A stretch of DNA of 64,000 nucleotides from Streptomyces sp. TG1A-60 (GCF_037201975.1 NZ_CP147520.1:6200001-6264000), one strand, 5' to 3'; shown: positions 1 to 9,600, counted from the stretch's first letter. The notes: generated by a model not told the origin, from the letters alone. Numbers and translations are program-made.

Positions 1-524
1 CGGTCGAGTCGAGATTGCTCCGGGAATTGCCCCGAATCGACTCGGTTGAGGTCATCCGTTCCTGGCCCCATGGAATCGGGCTGAAAGTAAGTGAACGTAC
101 TCCGGTTCTGCTTGTCGAAGCGGCCAAAAATTCGGGCAAGTACGTCGAAGTGGACGCGAAGGGTGTGCGTTTTGCCACGGTTTCGCGAGCCCCGAAGGGT
201 GTTCCGCTCCTGCGATTGGCGGCGGCCCGGTCCGGTTCGTCCGCCGCCAGTCTGCGGCGGTTCGGCGAGGACCGGCTCGTACGGGAGGCCGTGCGGGCCG
301 CCGGTGCCATTCCGGCCGCGATCGCGCGCCAGACCCTTGCCGTCAAGGTCCGTTCCTATGACTCCATCTCGTTGGAGTTGAGCGGAGACCGTACGGTCGC
401 CTGGGGAAGTGCGGAGAAGGGGCGCGCGAAAGCCCGTGCGCTCACCGCCCTGATGAAAGCCGCCCCGGACGCGGGGCACTTCGACGTGAGTGTCCCCGCC
501 GCGCCCGCGTCATCAGGGAGTTGA
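1..524 (+). CDS. ftsQ: Cell-division protein FtsQ, C-terminal part (5' end outside window)
   Basis: This is the C-terminal half of FtsQ, the bitopic membrane protein that links FtsB/FtsL to the early divisome. The reading frame is already open at base 3 and the gene starts upstream of the window. The visible part begins in the POTRA/FtsQ region: RIDSVEVIRSWPHGIGLKV, then SERTPVLLVE, is the typical strand and turn, followed by the beta-rich extracellular domain. The N-terminal cytoplasmic tail and membrane helix are not visible. It ends 279 bp before ftsZ on the same strand, as in the actinobacterial dcw cluster. The identification rests on domain character plus its place next to ftsZ. Confidence 0.9.
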   Translation, partial: VESRLLRELPRIDSVEVIRSWPHGIGLKVSERTPVLLVEAAKNSGKYVEVDAKGVRFATVSRAPKGVPLLRLAAARSGSSAASLRRFGEDRLVREAVRAAGAIPAAIARQTLAVKVRSYDSISLELSGDRTVAWGSAEKGRAKARALTALMKAAPDAGHFDVSVPAAPASSGS

Positions 525-803
525 CGCACATCCGCGCAGGCCAGCACCCTGGTTGGGCACCGCTATGGCTGATCACATAGGGTGAAAAGAAAAACGGGAG
601 GTTCGGCGTGTTCGTTGAACGTGCGCCACTTGTCGACTTAGTGTCCTGTTCGGAAGGGTCCAAGGAACAGTCACACTGGTAACCCTAAACTTCAGCGTTA
701 GGGTTCGGGTCGGCGTTCGGACCGTCCCACTTCGGCATCAGTCGTCGGATCGCGGGTACCCCGCGAAGCGGCGACACGTAACTCGAGGCGAGAGGCCTTC
801 GAC
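525..803 (+). promoter_or_regulatory. ftsQ-ftsZ intergenic promoter region with a perfect inverted repeat
   Basis: This 279-bp gap has no convincing ORF. In Streptomyces the equivalent region carries several ftsZ promoters, one of them induced at sporulation (family knowledge, not proved here). Visible here are an AT-rich patch around 580-600 and a perfect 8-bp inverted repeat, AACCCTAA at 681-688 and TTAGGGTT at 698-705, with a 9-nt spacer about 100 bp before the start codon. A purine-rich stretch (GAGGCGAGAGG) at about 785-795 serves as the ftsZ ribosome-binding site. The repeat could be an operator or a small hairpin in the leader. Confidence 0.6.
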
Positions 804-1994
804 GTGGCAGCACCGCAGAACTACCTCGCAGTCATCAAAGTCATCGGTGTCGGCGGCGGTGGTGTCAATGCCATCAACCGGATGATCGAGGTCGGTCTCA
901 AGGGCGTCGAGTTCATCGCCATCAACACCGACGCGCAAGCTCTGTTGATGAGCGACGCCGACGTCAAGCTCGACGTCGGCCGTGAACTCACCCGCGGACT
1001 CGGCGCCGGCGCCAACCCGGCCGTCGGCCGCAAGGCCGCCGAGGACCACCGCGAGGAGATCGAGGAGGTCCTCAAGGGGGCCGACATGGTCTTCGTGACG
1101 GCCGGTGAGGGCGGAGGCACCGGCACCGGCGGCGCGCCAGTCGTGGCCAACATCGCCCGCTCGCTGGGAGCCCTCACCATCGGCGTGGTCACCCGTCCCT
1201 TCACCTTCGAGGGCCGCCGCCGCGCCAACCAGGCCGAGGACGGCATCGCCGAGCTCCGCGAAGAGGTCGACACGCTCATCGTCATCCCGAACGACCGGCT
1301 GTTGTCCATCTCGGACCGCCAGGTCTCGGTCCTCGACGCCTTCAAGTCGGCCGACCAGGTCCTGCTCTCCGGTGTCCAGGGCATCACCGACCTCATCACC
1401 ACGCCCGGTCTGATCAACCTCGACTTCGCCGACGTCAAGTCCGTGATGTCCGAGGCCGGTTCGGCCCTCATGGGCATCGGCTCGGCCCGCGGCGACGACC
1501 GCGCGGTGGCCGCCGCCGAGATGGCTATCTCCTCGCCGCTCCTGGAGGCCTCCATCGACGGCGCCCGAGGTGTGCTGCTCTCCATCTCCGGCGGCTCCGA
1601 CCTCGGTCTGTTCGAGATCAACGAGGCCGCCCAGCTGGTCAGCGAGGCCGCCCACCCCGAGGCCAACATCATCTTCGGCGCGGTCATCGACGACGCGCTC
1701 GGCGACGAGGTCAGAGTCACCGTGATCGCCGCCGGGTTCGACGGCGGTCAGCCGCCGGCCAAGCGGGACAACATCCTCGGTTCGGCCTCGGCCAAGCGTG
1801 AGGAGCCGGCGCCGGCGCGGCCCGCCGAGACCCGCCCGTCCTTCGGCTCGCTCGGCAGCGTCAAGCCGAAGGCGGAGCCCGAGCCCGCCCCGGAGCCGGT
1901 GAACGACCTGCCGGTCCCGCCGCCGGTCCCGCCGTCCCGGTCCTACTCGGACAGCGCGGCGGAGGAACTGGACGTGCCGGACTTCCTCAAGTGA
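804..1994 (+). CDS. ftsZ: Cell-division GTPase FtsZ
   Basis: FtsZ is the tubulin-like GTPase that polymerises into the cytokinetic Z-ring and, in sporulating hyphae, Z-ladders. The protein has 396 residues, normal for actinobacteria. The tubulin signature GGGTGTG lies at residues 103-109, the T7 synergy loop NLDFAD at 205-210, and a Pro/Glu-rich linker (about 315-385) leads to the C-terminal peptide DVPDFLK that binds partners such as SepF. The GTG start at 804 follows a purine-rich RBS and gives the standard [11 protein letters not shown]-terminus. Its stop overlaps the GTG of pgeF by 4 nt, implying translational coupling. All catalytic motifs are intact. Confidence 0.98.
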   Translation: MAAPQNYLAVIKVIGVGGGGVNAINRMIEVGLKGVEFIAINTDAQALLMSDADVKLDVGRELTRGLGAGANPAVGRKAAEDHREEIEEVLKGADMVFVTAGEGGGTGTGGAPVVANIARSLGALTIGVVTRPFTFEGRRRANQAEDGIAELREEVDTLIVIPNDRLLSISDRQVSVLDAFKSADQVLLSGVQGITDLITTPGLINLDFADVKSVMSEAGSALMGIGSARGDDRAVAAAEMAISSPLLEASIDGARGVLLSISGGSDLGLFEINEAAQLVSEAAHPEANIIFGAVIDDALGDEVRVTVIAAGFDGGQPPAKRDNILGSASAKREEPAPARPAETRPSFGSLGSVKPKAEPEPAPEPVNDLPVPPPVPPSRSYSDSAAEELDVPDFLK

Positions 1995-2719
1995 TAGGAC
2001 AGCGCGAGAACGTGAGCGGCGCGCACTTCGCCTTCACCGACCGGTGGGGCGGGGTGAGCGCCGCTCCGTATGAGGAGCTCAATCTTGGCGGGGCGGTCGG
2101 GGACGACGCCGGCGCCGTGACGACGAACCGGGAGCTGGCGGCGAAGTCGCTGGGCCTGGAGCCGGACCGGGTCGTCTGGATGAACCAGGTACATGGTGCG
2201 GACGTGGCTGTGGTCGACGGGCCCTGGGGCTCGGACGACCTCCCGTCCGTCGACGCGGTCGTCACCGCCCGGCGCGGTCTCGCGCTCGCCGTCCTCACCG
2301 CCGACTGCGTGCCCGTCCTGCTTGCCGACCCCGTCGCCGGGATCGCCGCCGCCGCCCACGCGGGCCGGCCCGGCATGGTCGCCGGAGTGGTCCCCGCCGC
2401 CGTGCGGGCCATGACCGGGATCGGTGCCGACCCCGCGCGGATCGTCGCCCGCATCGGACCCACCGTCTGCGGCCGGTGTTACGAAGTGCCCGACACGATG
2501 CGCGCCGAGGTAGCCACCGTCGAGCCGGCGGCGTACGCCGAGACCAGTTGGGGCACGCCCTCGGTCGATCTGTGCGCCGGCGTGCACACTCAGCTGGAGC
2601 GCCTCGGGGTGCACGACCGGGAACAGTCGCCGGTCTGCACGCTGGAGTCGCGCGATCACTTCTCGTACCGCCGCGACCGCACCACGGGGCGACTCGCGGG
2701 ATATGTCTGGCTGGACTGA
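1991..2719 (+). CDS. pgeF: Laccase-domain purine nucleosidase/polyphenol oxidase family protein (YfiH/PgeF)
   Basis: This 242-residue protein belongs to the YfiH/PgeF multicopper-oxidase-like family. Members of the family have been described as purine nucleoside phosphorylase/deaminase enzymes and as proteins that prevent misincorporation of L-Ser into peptidoglycan precursors. The conserved metal ligands are visible as H68 (NQVHGAD), C106 (TADCVPVLL) and H123 (AAAHAG). The usual HAGWRG motif reads HAGRPG here, a change seen in many actinobacterial members. The start GTG overlaps the ftsZ stop (GTGA) and the stop overlaps the next start (TGATG), so it sits in a tightly coupled ftsZ-pgeF-yggS unit. 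A peptidoglycan quality-control role would suit the neighbourhood. Confidence 0.9.
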   Translation: MIGQRENVSGAHFAFTDRWGGVSAAPYEELNLGGAVGDDAGAVTTNRELAAKSLGLEPDRVVWMNQVHGADVAVVDGPWGSDDLPSVDAVVTARRGLALAVLTADCVPVLLADPVAGIAAAAHAGRPGMVAGVVPAAVRAMTGIGADPARIVARIGPTVCGRCYEVPDTMRAEVATVEPAAYAETSWGTPSVDLCAGVHTQLERLGVHDREQSPVCTLESRDHFSYRRDRTTGRLAGYVWLD

Positions 2720-3444
2720 TGGGCATGACGGACCGTAAGGCACAACTCGCCGCGAACCTGGCGAAGGTGGAGGAGCGCATCGTGGCGGCCTGCGTGGCCG
2801 CGGGCCGCAAGCGCGACGAGGTGACCCTGATCGTGGTCACCAAGACCTACCCCGCGAGCGATGTGCGGACCCTGTCGGAACTCGGTGTGCGCCATGTCGC
2901 CGAGAACAAGGACCAGGACGCGGCACCCAAGGCCGCTGAATGTTCAGATCTGTCTCTTGTGTGGCACTTTGTGGGGCAGTTGCAGACCAACAAGGTCCGT
3001 TCTGTGGTGCGTTACGCGGATCTCGTGCAGTCCGTCGATCGTTCCAGGCTTGTCACGGCTCTGTCGAAAGAGGCCGTTCGGGCCGGGCGTGAGGTGGGAT
3101 GTCTCATCCAGGTCGCGCTCGACGCCGACGAGGGCGGCCGGGGTGAGCGAGGAGGCGTCGGGCCGGACGGAATCGAAGAGTTGGCCGAACTCCTGGCGGC
3201 GTCGCCGGGACTGCGGGTCGATGGTCTGATGACCGTCGCGCCGCTCACCGGGGAATTTGCCGGACGCCAACGGGCCGCGTTCGAGCGGCTGATGGATTTG
3301 TCGACCGACCTGCGCCGGGCCCATCCGGCTGCGAACATGGTCTCGGCAGGGATGAGTGCGGACCTCGAAGAGGCCGTGGCGGCCGGAGCGACACATGTGC
3401 GCGTCGGCACTGCGGTACTCGGAGTCCGTCCCAGGCTCGGGTAA
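2719..3444 (+). CDS. YggS/PROSC-type pyridoxal-phosphate homeostasis protein
   Basis: A 241-residue single-domain PLP-binding protein of the YggS/PLPBP family, with the alanine-racemase-type TIM-barrel fold and no known catalytic reaction; it buffers PLP and affects amino-acid and keto-acid balance. The PLP lysine is K42 in VVTKTYPA; the phosphate-binding end is SAGMSADLEEAV...GATHVRVGTAVLG. The usual GENR(V/Y)QE stretch reads AENKDQDA, an actinobacterial variation. ATG 2719 overlaps the pgeF stop by one base; a second ATG lies at 2725. It is placed between pgeF and sepF, as in many Gram-positive division clusters. Confidence 0.92.
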   Translation: MGMTDRKAQLAANLAKVEERIVAACVAAGRKRDEVTLIVVTKTYPASDVRTLSELGVRHVAENKDQDAAPKAAECSDLSLVWHFVGQLQTNKVRSVVRYADLVQSVDRSRLVTALSKEAVRAGREVGCLIQVALDADEGGRGERGGVGPDGIEELAELLAASPGLRVDGLMTVAPLTGEFAGRQRAAFERLMDLSTDLRRAHPAANMVSAGMSADLEEAVAAGATHVRVGTAVLGVRPRLG

Positions 3445-3573
3445 CGTCGCCAAGAAGTCGGACCACAGCAGAAAATATGGTCATTCCGTCGAGAGGCGGG
3501 CGCAACGACCTCGTGGATCGCGGGCACTTGGGAAGTCGTCAGCCGATCCACCACAGAGCGGAGGACTCAGAGA

Positions 3574-4215
3574 ATGGCCGGCGCGATGCGCAAGATGGCG
3601 GTCTACCTCGGCCTCGTGGAGGACGATGGGTACGACGGCAGGGGATTCGACCCCGACGACGACTTCGAGCCCGAACTCGACCCGGAGCCCGAGCGGGACC
3701 ACCGCCGGCACGAGCCGGCACATCAGGCGCACCAGTCACATCAGCCCCAAAGGGACGAATCGGTGCGAGTGGTGCAGCCCCCGGCGCAACGCGAATCGGT
3801 GTCGCACGCCACTTCGCTCCCCGCGGAATCGATGCGACCCGCCCGGATCGCACCCGTGGCATCCATCACACAAGAACGTTCGAGTCTGGAGAAGAACGCA
3901 CCGGTGATCATGCCCAAGGTCGTGTCCGAACGAGAGCCTTACCGGATCACCACGTTGCACCCGCGGACCTACAACGAGGCCCGTACCATCGGGGAACACT
4001 TCCGCGAGGGCACCCCGGTGATCATGAATCTGACTGAGATGGACGACACAGATGCGAAGCGACTTGTCGACTTTGCGGCCGGTTTGGTGTTTGGTCTTCA
4101 CGGCAGCATCGAGCGGGTGACGCAGAAGGTGTTCCTGTTGTCGCCTGCTAACGTCGATGTCACGGCGGAGGACAAGGCCCGCATCGCAGAGGGCGGGTTC
4201 TTCAACCAGAGCTGA
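3574..4215 (+). CDS. sepF: Cell-division protein SepF
   Basis: SepF is the Z-ring membrane anchor of actinobacteria and firmicutes; it binds the FtsZ C-terminal peptide and bundles filaments. The 213-residue protein starts with a short amphipathic membrane-targeting helix ([14 protein letters not shown]), continues with an acidic, His/Gln-rich disordered linker (about 20-110), and ends in the conserved SepF core from about 120 ([14 protein letters not shown], then [10 protein letters not shown] and [12 protein letters not shown]). The ATG at 3574 follows a clear GGAGG at 3560-3564. The 129-bp gap after the YggS gene may hold its own promoter. Streptomyces encode further SepF paralogues; this is the dcw-linked one. 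Confidence 0.96.
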   Translation: MAGAMRKMAVYLGLVEDDGYDGRGFDPDDDFEPELDPEPERDHRRHEPAHQAHQSHQPQRDESVRVVQPPAQRESVSHATSLPAESMRPARIAPVASITQERSSLEKNAPVIMPKVVSEREPYRITTLHPRTYNEARTIGEHFREGTPVIMNLTEMDDTDAKRLVDFAAGLVFGLHGSIERVTQKVFLLSPANVDVTAEDKARIAEGGFFNQS

Positions 4216-4265
4216 GACGCACTACCGGAACAAGGCATGGAACAGGGGAGAGGGAAGCACGGATC

Positions 4266-4556
4266 ATGAGCGTGGTATGGCAAGTGCTCTGGGTCGTTCT
4301 GATGTGTTTCCTCATCGTGCTGATCTTCCGGTTGGTCATGGACTACGTGTTCCAGTTCGCCCGCTCGTGGCAACCCGGCAAGGCGATGGTGGTCGTTCTG
4401 GAGGCCACCTACACTGTCACTGATCCACCGCTCAAGCTTCTGCGGCGGTTCATCCCGCCGCTGCGTCTCGGGGGCGTGGCGCTCGACCTGTCCTTCTTCG
4501 TACTGATGATCATCGTCTACATCTTGATCACCGTCGTGGGTGGACTCGCGAGGTGA
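4266..4556 (+). CDS. YggT/YlmG family small integral membrane protein
   Basis: A 96-residue YggT-family protein with two membrane helices (about residues 4-28 and 70-92) separated by the family motif region LEATYTVTDPPLKLLRRFIPP. YlmG/YggT proteins are linked to the division cluster in Gram-positive bacteria and to nucleoid or plastid-nucleoid distribution in cyanobacteria and chloroplasts; the biochemical role is unknown. It lies 50 bp after sepF and 52 bp before divIVA, almost certainly co-transcribed. A purine-rich RBS (GGGGAGAGGGAAG) precedes the ATG. Confidence 0.9.
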   Translation: MSVVWQVLWVVLMCFLIVLIFRLVMDYVFQFARSWQPGKAMVVVLEATYTVTDPPLKLLRRFIPPLRLGGVALDLSFFVLMIIVYILITVVGGLAR

Positions 4557-4608
4557 CTGTGGACGACCCGGTCTTGCCGACTGCCGATGACTACGTTGAG
4601 GTGAAGAG

Positions 4609-5859
4609 ATGCCGTTGACCCCCGAGGACGTGCGGAACAAGCAGTTCACGACCGTCCGCCTCCGAGAAGGCTATGACGAGGACGAGGTCGATGCCTTCCT
4701 CGACGAGGTCGAAGCCGAACTGACGCGTCTGCTGCGCGAGAACGAGGACCTGCGCGCCAAACTGGCCGCGGCCACGCGCGCCGCCGCGCAGAACCAGCAG
4801 AACATGCGCAAGCCCCCGGAGCAGCAGGACCAGCAGCAGGGCGGCATGCAGCAACAGGGCGGCATGCAGCAACAGGGCGGCATGCAGCAGCAAGGTGGTA
4901 TGCAGCAGCAGGGTATGCGCGGTCCCGGTGGACCCGTACCCGCCGGCATATCGGGCCCGCCGCAGCAGATGGGGGGGCCCATGGGTGGCCCGCCCCAGCT
5001 GCCGAGCGGTGCGCCGCAGCTGCCCGCCGGGCCTGGTGGCCAGGGTGGACAGCAGCAGGGTCCCGGCCCGATGGGTCAGGGACCGATGGGCCAGGGCCCC
5101 ATGGGCCAGGGCCAGATGCAGCAGCAGATGGGCCAGGGGCAGATGGGCCAGGGCCCCATGGGCGGTCAGCCTCCCATGCAGCAGCAGATGGGCGGCCCGA
5201 TGGGCGGCCCCATGGGTGGCCCGATGGGAGGCCCCGGTCAGGGACCCGGCGGCGACAGCGCCGCGCGTGTGCTCTCGCTGGCCCAGCAGACCGCCGACCA
5301 GGCGATCGCCGAGGCCCGTTCCGAGGCCAACAAGATCGTCGGTGAGGCCCGCAGCCGCGCCGAGGGTCTGGAGCGTGACGCCCGTGCGAAGGCCGACGCG
5401 CTGGAGCGGGACGCGCAGGAGAAGCACCGCGTCGCGATGGGCTCCCTGGAGTCCGCCCGCGCCACGCTGGAGCGCAAGGTCGAGGATCTGCGCGGCTTCG
5501 AGCGCGAGTACCGCACCCGTCTGAAGTCCTACCTGGAGTCGCAGCTGCGTCAGCTGGAGACCCAGGCGGACGACTCGCTGGCCCCGCCGCGCACGCCGGC
5601 GACCGCTTCGCTGCCGCCGTCCCCGGCGCCCTCCATGGCTCCGGCCGGCGCGAGCGCCCCGTCGTACGGCGGCAACCAGGGCATGGGTGGGGGCATGGGC
5701 AGTGGTCCGTCTCCGGCCGCCCCCTCCTACGGCGGTCAGCAGCAGATGTCTCCGGCCATGACCCAGCCGATGGCTCCGGTCCGGCCGCAGGGTCCCTCTC
5801 CGATGGGGCAGGCTCCCTCGCCGATGCGCGGGTTCCTCATCGACGAGGACGACAACTGA
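4609..5859 (+). CDS. divIVA: Polar growth determinant DivIVA (Wag31)
   Basis: DivIVA is the coiled-coil scaffold that marks hyphal tips and directs apical wall synthesis; it is essential in Streptomyces. The N-terminal lipid-binding domain is clear ([20 protein letters not shown], then [16 protein letters not shown]), with a first coiled coil to about residue 60. A long low-complexity Gln/Gly/Met/Pro insert (about 75-215) separates it from the second coiled coil (about 220-325), followed by a Pro/Gly/Met-rich tail. At 416 residues it is longer than Bacillus DivIVA because of the insert, a known Streptomyces trait. A GAGGTGAAGAG RBS precedes the ATG. It ends the cluster, before a strong terminator. 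Confidence 0.96.
   Translation: MPLTPEDVRNKQFTTVRLREGYDEDEVDAFLDEVEAELTRLLRENEDLRAKLAAATRAAAQNQQNMRKPPEQQDQQQGGMQQQGGMQQQGGMQQQGGMQQQGMRGPGGPVPAGISGPPQQMGGPMGGPPQLPSGAPQLPAGPGGQGGQQQGPGPMGQGPMGQGPMGQGQMQQQMGQGQMGQGPMGGQPPMQQQMGGPMGGPMGGPMGGPGQGPGGDSAARVLSLAQQTADQAIAEARSEANKIVGEARSRAEGLERDARAKADALERDAQEKHRVAMGSLESARATLERKVEDLRGFEREYRTRLKSYLESQLRQLETQADDSLAPPRTPATASLPPSPAPSMAPAGASAPSYGGNQGMGGGMGSGPSPAAPSYGGQQQMSPAMTQPMAPVRPQGPSPMGQAPSPMRGFLIDEDDN
4831..5247 (+). repeat. Coding tandem repeats in divIVA (QQQGGM and MGQGP/MGGP units)
   Basis: Two blocks of short in-frame repeats encode the DivIVA linker. At about 4831-4917 an 18-bp unit encoding QQQGGM occurs roughly four times. At about 5068-5247 shorter units encoding [10 protein letters not shown] and MGGP recur. 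Copy number is likely to vary between strains, changing linker length without disturbing the frame. Confidence 0.8.
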
Positions 5860-5895
5860 CGATTACTGGTACGCCGTAGGCGTCGGCAGCGTTCA

Positions 5896-5935
5896 GGGCG
5901 GGGCCCCGGATCTTGATCCGGGGCCCCGCCCTTTT
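5896..5935 (+). terminator. Rho-independent terminator of the division cluster
   Basis: A perfect 17-bp inverted repeat, 5896-5912 and 5915-5931, with a minimal loop is followed by TTTT at 5932-5935. It starts 36 bp after the divIVA stop and is the strongest factor-independent terminator shape in the window. Confidence 0.9.
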
Positions 5936-6093
5936 GCTCCGCGCGTTCGGGTTTTGGGGTGGTTGTTCGTTGCGGGCGCGCATGTGCGGCGTACGCAACG
6001 CCGAAGGCCTGGGGGTGGTGCTGGGTCGGGGGCCGGAGGCGCTTGCCGGCGTTGACGGAGTGCCGTCGCGTCCACCCGTGCCGCCCCTGGCGA

Positions 6094-6141
6094 CACGACT
6101 GCCCGCAGCTGCGCATGAGGCGAGGCTGCGGGCCAGTCGTG
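6094..6141 (-). terminator. Stem-loop terminator downstream of ileS
   Basis: An inverted repeat with arms at 6094-6109 and 6125-6141 (16 bp, one bulged C) and a 15-nt loop lies 12 bp beyond the ileS stop in the direction of ileS transcription. It lacks a U-tract, as many Streptomyces terminators do. Together with 5896-5935 it separates the convergent divIVA and ileS units. Confidence 0.8.
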
Positions 6142-6152
6142 GCGGAGAGCGT

Positions 6153-9100
6153 CTATGCCTTACGGAGGCGGAACGTCAGCGTCAGGGACTCGTCCGTGAA
6201 CGGGGCGCCGTATGTGTCGTCAGCCTCCCCCTCGGCGAAGTCCGCGGCCAATACCTCGTCCGCGATCAGAGGTGCGTGCTCGGTCAGCGCCGCGGCGACC
6301 TCCGTCTCCGTCGCCCTCCAGCGGAGCGCGATGCGGTCGGCGACGTCGAGGCCGCTGTTCTTGCGGGCCTCCTGGATCAGGCGGATCGCGTCACGCGCCA
6401 GGCCCGCCTGGCGCAGCTCCTCCGTGATCTCCAGGTCGAGCGCCACCGTCGCGCCCGAGTCGGACGCCACCGACCAGCCCTCGCGCGGGGTCTCCGTGAT
6501 GATGACCTCGTCAGGGGCGAGGGTGATGGTCTCGCCGTCGACCTCGACCGAGGCCGTGCCCTCGCGGAGGGCGAGGGACAGGGCAGCCGCGTCGGCGTTC
6601 GCGACGGCCTTGGCCACGTCCTGGACGCGCTTGCCGAACCGCTTGCCCAGGGCGCGGAAGTTGGCTTTGGCGGTCGTGTCCACCAGGGAGCCGCCGACGT
6701 CGGAGAGCGAGGCCAGCGAGCTGACGTTCAGCTCTTCCGTGATCTGGGTGTGCAGTTCGGGGTAAAGGGACTCGAAGCCCGTCGCCGCGACCAGGGCGCG
6801 TGAGAGGGGCTGGCGGGTCTTGACGCCCGACTCCGCGCGCGTGGCGCGGCCCAGCTCCACGAGCCGGCGCACCAGGACCATCTGCTGGGACAGTTCCGGG
6901 TCGATGGCCGTCAGGTCCGCCTCGGGCCAGGAGGCCAGGTGCACGGACTCGGGGGCGTCCGGGGAGACCGGCACGATCAGGTCCTGCCAGACCCGCTCGG
7001 TGATGAACGGGGTCAGCGGGGCCATCAGCTTCGTGACCGTCTCCACGACCTCGTGCAGCGTGCGCAGCGCGGCCTTGTCGCCCTGCCAGAAGCGGCGACG
7101 CGACCGGCGTACGTACCAGTTGGACAGGTCGTCGACGAACGCGGACAGGAGCTTGCCGGCGCGCTGGGTGTCGTACGCCTCCAGGGCCTTGGTCACCTGG
7201 TCGACCAGCGCGTGCAGTTCACTCAGCAGCCAGCGGTCCAGCACCGGGCGGTCGGCCGGGGCCGGGTCCGCCGCGCTGGGCGCCCAGTTCGACGTACGGG
7301 CGTACAGGGCCTGGAAAGCGACCGTGTTCCAGTATGTGAGGAGGGTCTTGCGCACCACTTCCTGGATCGTGCCGTGGCCGACGCGGCGGGCCGCCCAGGG
7401 GGAGCCGCCGGCGGCCATGAACCAGCGGACGGCGTCGGCGCCGTGCTGGTCCATCAGCGGGATCGGCTGCAGGATGTTGCCCAGGTGCTTGGACATCTTG
7501 CGGCCGTCCTCGGCGAGGATGTGGCCGAGGCACACGACGTTCTCGTAACTGGACTTGTCGAAGACCAGGGTGCCGACGGCCATCAAGGTGTAGAACCAGC
7601 CGCGGGTCTGGTCGATGGCCTCGCTGATGAACTGGGCCGGGTAGCGGGACTCGAAGAGTTCCTTGTTCTTGTACGGGTAGCCCCACTGCGCGAACGGCAT
7701 CGAACCCGAGTCGTACCAGGCGTCGATGACTTCCGGGACGCGGGTGGCGGTGCTGCCGCAGCCCTCCTGGGGGCAGACGAAGGTGACCGCGTCGATGAAC
7801 GGGCGGTGCGGGTCGAGCTCCGACTGGTCGGCGCCGGAGAGCTGGGTCAGCTCGTCGCGGGAGCCCACGCAGGTGAGGTGGCCCTCCTCGCAGCGCCAGA
7901 TGGGCAGCGGGGTGCCCCAGTAGCGGTTGCGGGACAGCGCCCAGTCGATGTTGTTGTTCAGCCAGTCGCCGTACCGGCCGTGTTTGACCGTGTCCGGGAA
8001 CCAGTTGGTGTTCTCGTTCTCCTGGAGGAGGCGGTCCTTGACCGCCGTGGTGCGGATGTACCAGGACGGCTGCGCGTAGTAGAGGAGCGCGGTGTGGCAG
8101 CGCCAGCAGTGGGGGTAGCTGTGCTCGTACGGGGTGTGCTTGAAGAGGAGGCCACGCTGCTGGAGGTCCTCGGTGAGCTTTTCGTCCGCCTTCTTGAAGA
8201 ACACGCCGCCCACCAGCGGGACGTCCTCCTCGAACGTGCCGTCGGGGCGCACCGGGTTGACCACGGGCAGGCCGTACGAGCGGCAGACCTTGAGGTCGTC
8301 CTCACCGAACGCGGGGGACTGGTGGACCAGACCCGTACCGTCGTCGGTCGTGACGTACTCCGCGTTGACGACGAAATGGGCCGCCTCCGGGAACTCCACG
8401 AGCTCGAACGGACGTTGATAGGACCAGCGCTCCATCTCGGCGCCGGTGAAGGTCTGGCCTGTGGTCTCCCAGCCCTCACCGAGCGCCTTGGCGACGAGCG
8501 GCTCGGCGACGACGACCTTCTCCTGGCCGTCCGTGGCGACCACGTAGGTGACCTCGGGGTGGGTGGCGACCGCGGTGTTGGACACCAGCGTCCACGGCGT
8601 GGTCGTCCACACCAGGAGCGCGGCCTCACCCGCGAGCGGACCGGAGGCGAGCGGGAAACGGACGTACACCGACGGGTCGACGACCGTCTCGTAGCCCTGT
8701 GCCAGTTCGTGGTCCGACAGGCCGGTGCCGCAGCGGGGGCACCAGGGCGCCACGCGGTGGTCCTGGACCAGCAGCCCCTTCTTGAAGATCTCCTTCAGCG
8801 ACCACCAGACGGACTCGATGTACTCCGGCTCCATGGTCACGTACGCCTCGTCGAGGTCGACCCAGTAGCCCATGCGGGTCGTCAGCTCAGCGAAGGCGTC
8901 GGTGTGCCGGAGCACGGAGTCGCGGCACCTGGCGTTGAACTCGGCGATGCCGTACGCCTCGATGTCCTTCTTGCCGTTGAAGCCCAGCTCCTTCTCGACC
9001 GCCAGCTCCACGGGGAGGCCGTGGCAGTCCCAGCCGGCCTTGCGGGCCACGTGGTAGCCGCGCATGGTGCGGAAGCGGGGGAAGACGTCCTTGAAGACGC

Positions 9101-9296
9101 GTGCCTCGATGTGGTGGGCGCCCGGCATGCCGTTCGCGGTGGGCGGGCCCTCGTAGAACACCCACTCGGGGCGGCCTTCGGACCGCTCCAGGCTCTTGGC
9201 GAAGATCTTCTGCTCGCGCCACAAGTCGAGCACGGCGTGCTCCAGCGCGGGCAGGTCGACCTGGGCGGGCACCTGGCGGTATGTCGGCTCTGTCAT
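6153..9296 (-). CDS. ileS: Isoleucyl-tRNA synthetase
   Basis: Class I aminoacyl-tRNA synthetase charging tRNA-Ile, 1047 residues, of the long eukaryote-like type usual in actinobacteria. Motifs are PTANGMPGAHH (the HIGH region), the CP1 editing domain with WTTTPWTL, Cys-rich zinc knots (CPRCG and CWRC), and DGRKMSKHLGN (KMSKS). The C-terminal tRNA anticodon-binding region is complete. I chose the ATG at 9296 because it directly follows the GGAGGA Shine-Dalgarno and gives the standard MTEPTYRQVPAQ start; longer in-frame starts lie inside the T-box leader. It is the only aminoacyl-tRNA synthetase in the window and stands as a single-gene unit. Confidence 0.97.
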   Translation of the reverse strand: MTEPTYRQVPAQVDLPALEHAVLDLWREQKIFAKSLERSEGRPEWVFYEGPPTANGMPGAHHIEARVFKDVFPRFRTMRGYHVARKAGWDCHGLPVELAVEKELGFNGKKDIEAYGIAEFNARCRDSVLRHTDAFAELTTRMGYWVDLDEAYVTMEPEYIESVWWSLKEIFKKGLLVQDHRVAPWCPRCGTGLSDHELAQGYETVVDPSVYVRFPLASGPLAGEAALLVWTTTPWTLVSNTAVATHPEVTYVVATDGQEKVVVAEPLVAKALGEGWETTGQTFTGAEMERWSYQRPFELVEFPEAAHFVVNAEYVTTDDGTGLVHQSPAFGEDDLKVCRSYGLPVVNPVRPDGTFEEDVPLVGGVFFKKADEKLTEDLQQRGLLFKHTPYEHSYPHCWRCHTALLYYAQPSWYIRTTAVKDRLLQENENTNWFPDTVKHGRYGDWLNNNIDWALSRNRYWGTPLPIWRCEEGHLTCVGSRDELTQLSGADQSELDPHRPFIDAVTFVCPQEGCGSTATRVPEVIDAWYDSGSMPFAQWGYPYKNKELFESRYPAQFISEAIDQTRGWFYTLMAVGTLVFDKSSYENVVCLGHILAEDGRKMSKHLGNILQPIPLMDQHGADAVRWFMAAGGSPWAARRVGHGTIQEVVRKTLLTYWNTVAFQALYARTSNWAPSAADPAPADRPVLDRWLLSELHALVDQVTKALEAYDTQRAGKLLSAFVDDLSNWYVRRSRRRFWQGDKAALRTLHEVVETVTKLMAPLTPFITERVWQDLIVPVSPDAPESVHLASWPEADLTAIDPELSQQMVLVRRLVELGRATRAESGVKTRQPLSRALVAATGFESLYPELHTQITEELNVSSLASLSDVGGSLVDTTAKANFRALGKRFGKRVQDVAKAVANADAAALSLALREGTASVEVDGETITLAPDEVIITETPREGWSVASDSGATVALDLEITEELRQAGLARDAIRLIQEARKNSGLDVADRIALRWRATETEVAAALTEHAPLIADEVLAADFAEGEADDTYGAPFTDESLTLTFRLRKA

Positions 9297-9305
9297 GAGC
9301 GGGCT

Positions 9306-9600
9306 TCCTCCAACGGACTTGCTGCCTTCCGTCGGAGGGACGAGAGCTTCGATCCTTCGTACGCCATGTGCGGCGCGCTCCCGCGGTACCACCCTCCTTG
9401 GCTCCCCTGTGCGCCGTACGCGCTGGTGAGCCCCCTCATTGAGGCCGCGATACCGGGTCTACTCGCCGTGCCCGGCGGGCTGCGGCTTTCTTCCGGCGGC
9501 TCCGGGGTGATCTTCACGCCGCGCTCGCCCCCGGGCTTCCACCGTCCCCGGGTCGCTCTGGGCTGCGTACGACGCTACTCGTCCCCATCCACGCTTTTCG
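9306..9600 (-). promoter_or_regulatory. Translational T-box riboswitch leader of ileS
   Basis: Read on the - strand the leader carries the hallmark T-box AGGGTGGTACCGCGG at 9395-9381, whose bulge pairs with the free CCA end of uncharged tRNA. Upstream, a short hairpin (stem arms 9518-9522 and 9496-9500) exposes GAAGATCACC in its loop; ATC at 9511-9509 fits the isoleucine specifier of the ultrashort stem I class described in actinobacteria. Downstream, 9328-9340 is complementary, with one bulge, to 9306-9317, which contains the ileS Shine-Dalgarno. There is no terminator with a U-run, so control is by SD sequestration: uncharged tRNA-Ile should free the RBS. The specifier placement is inference; the T-box and sequestering helix are seen directly. 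Confidence 0.9.
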
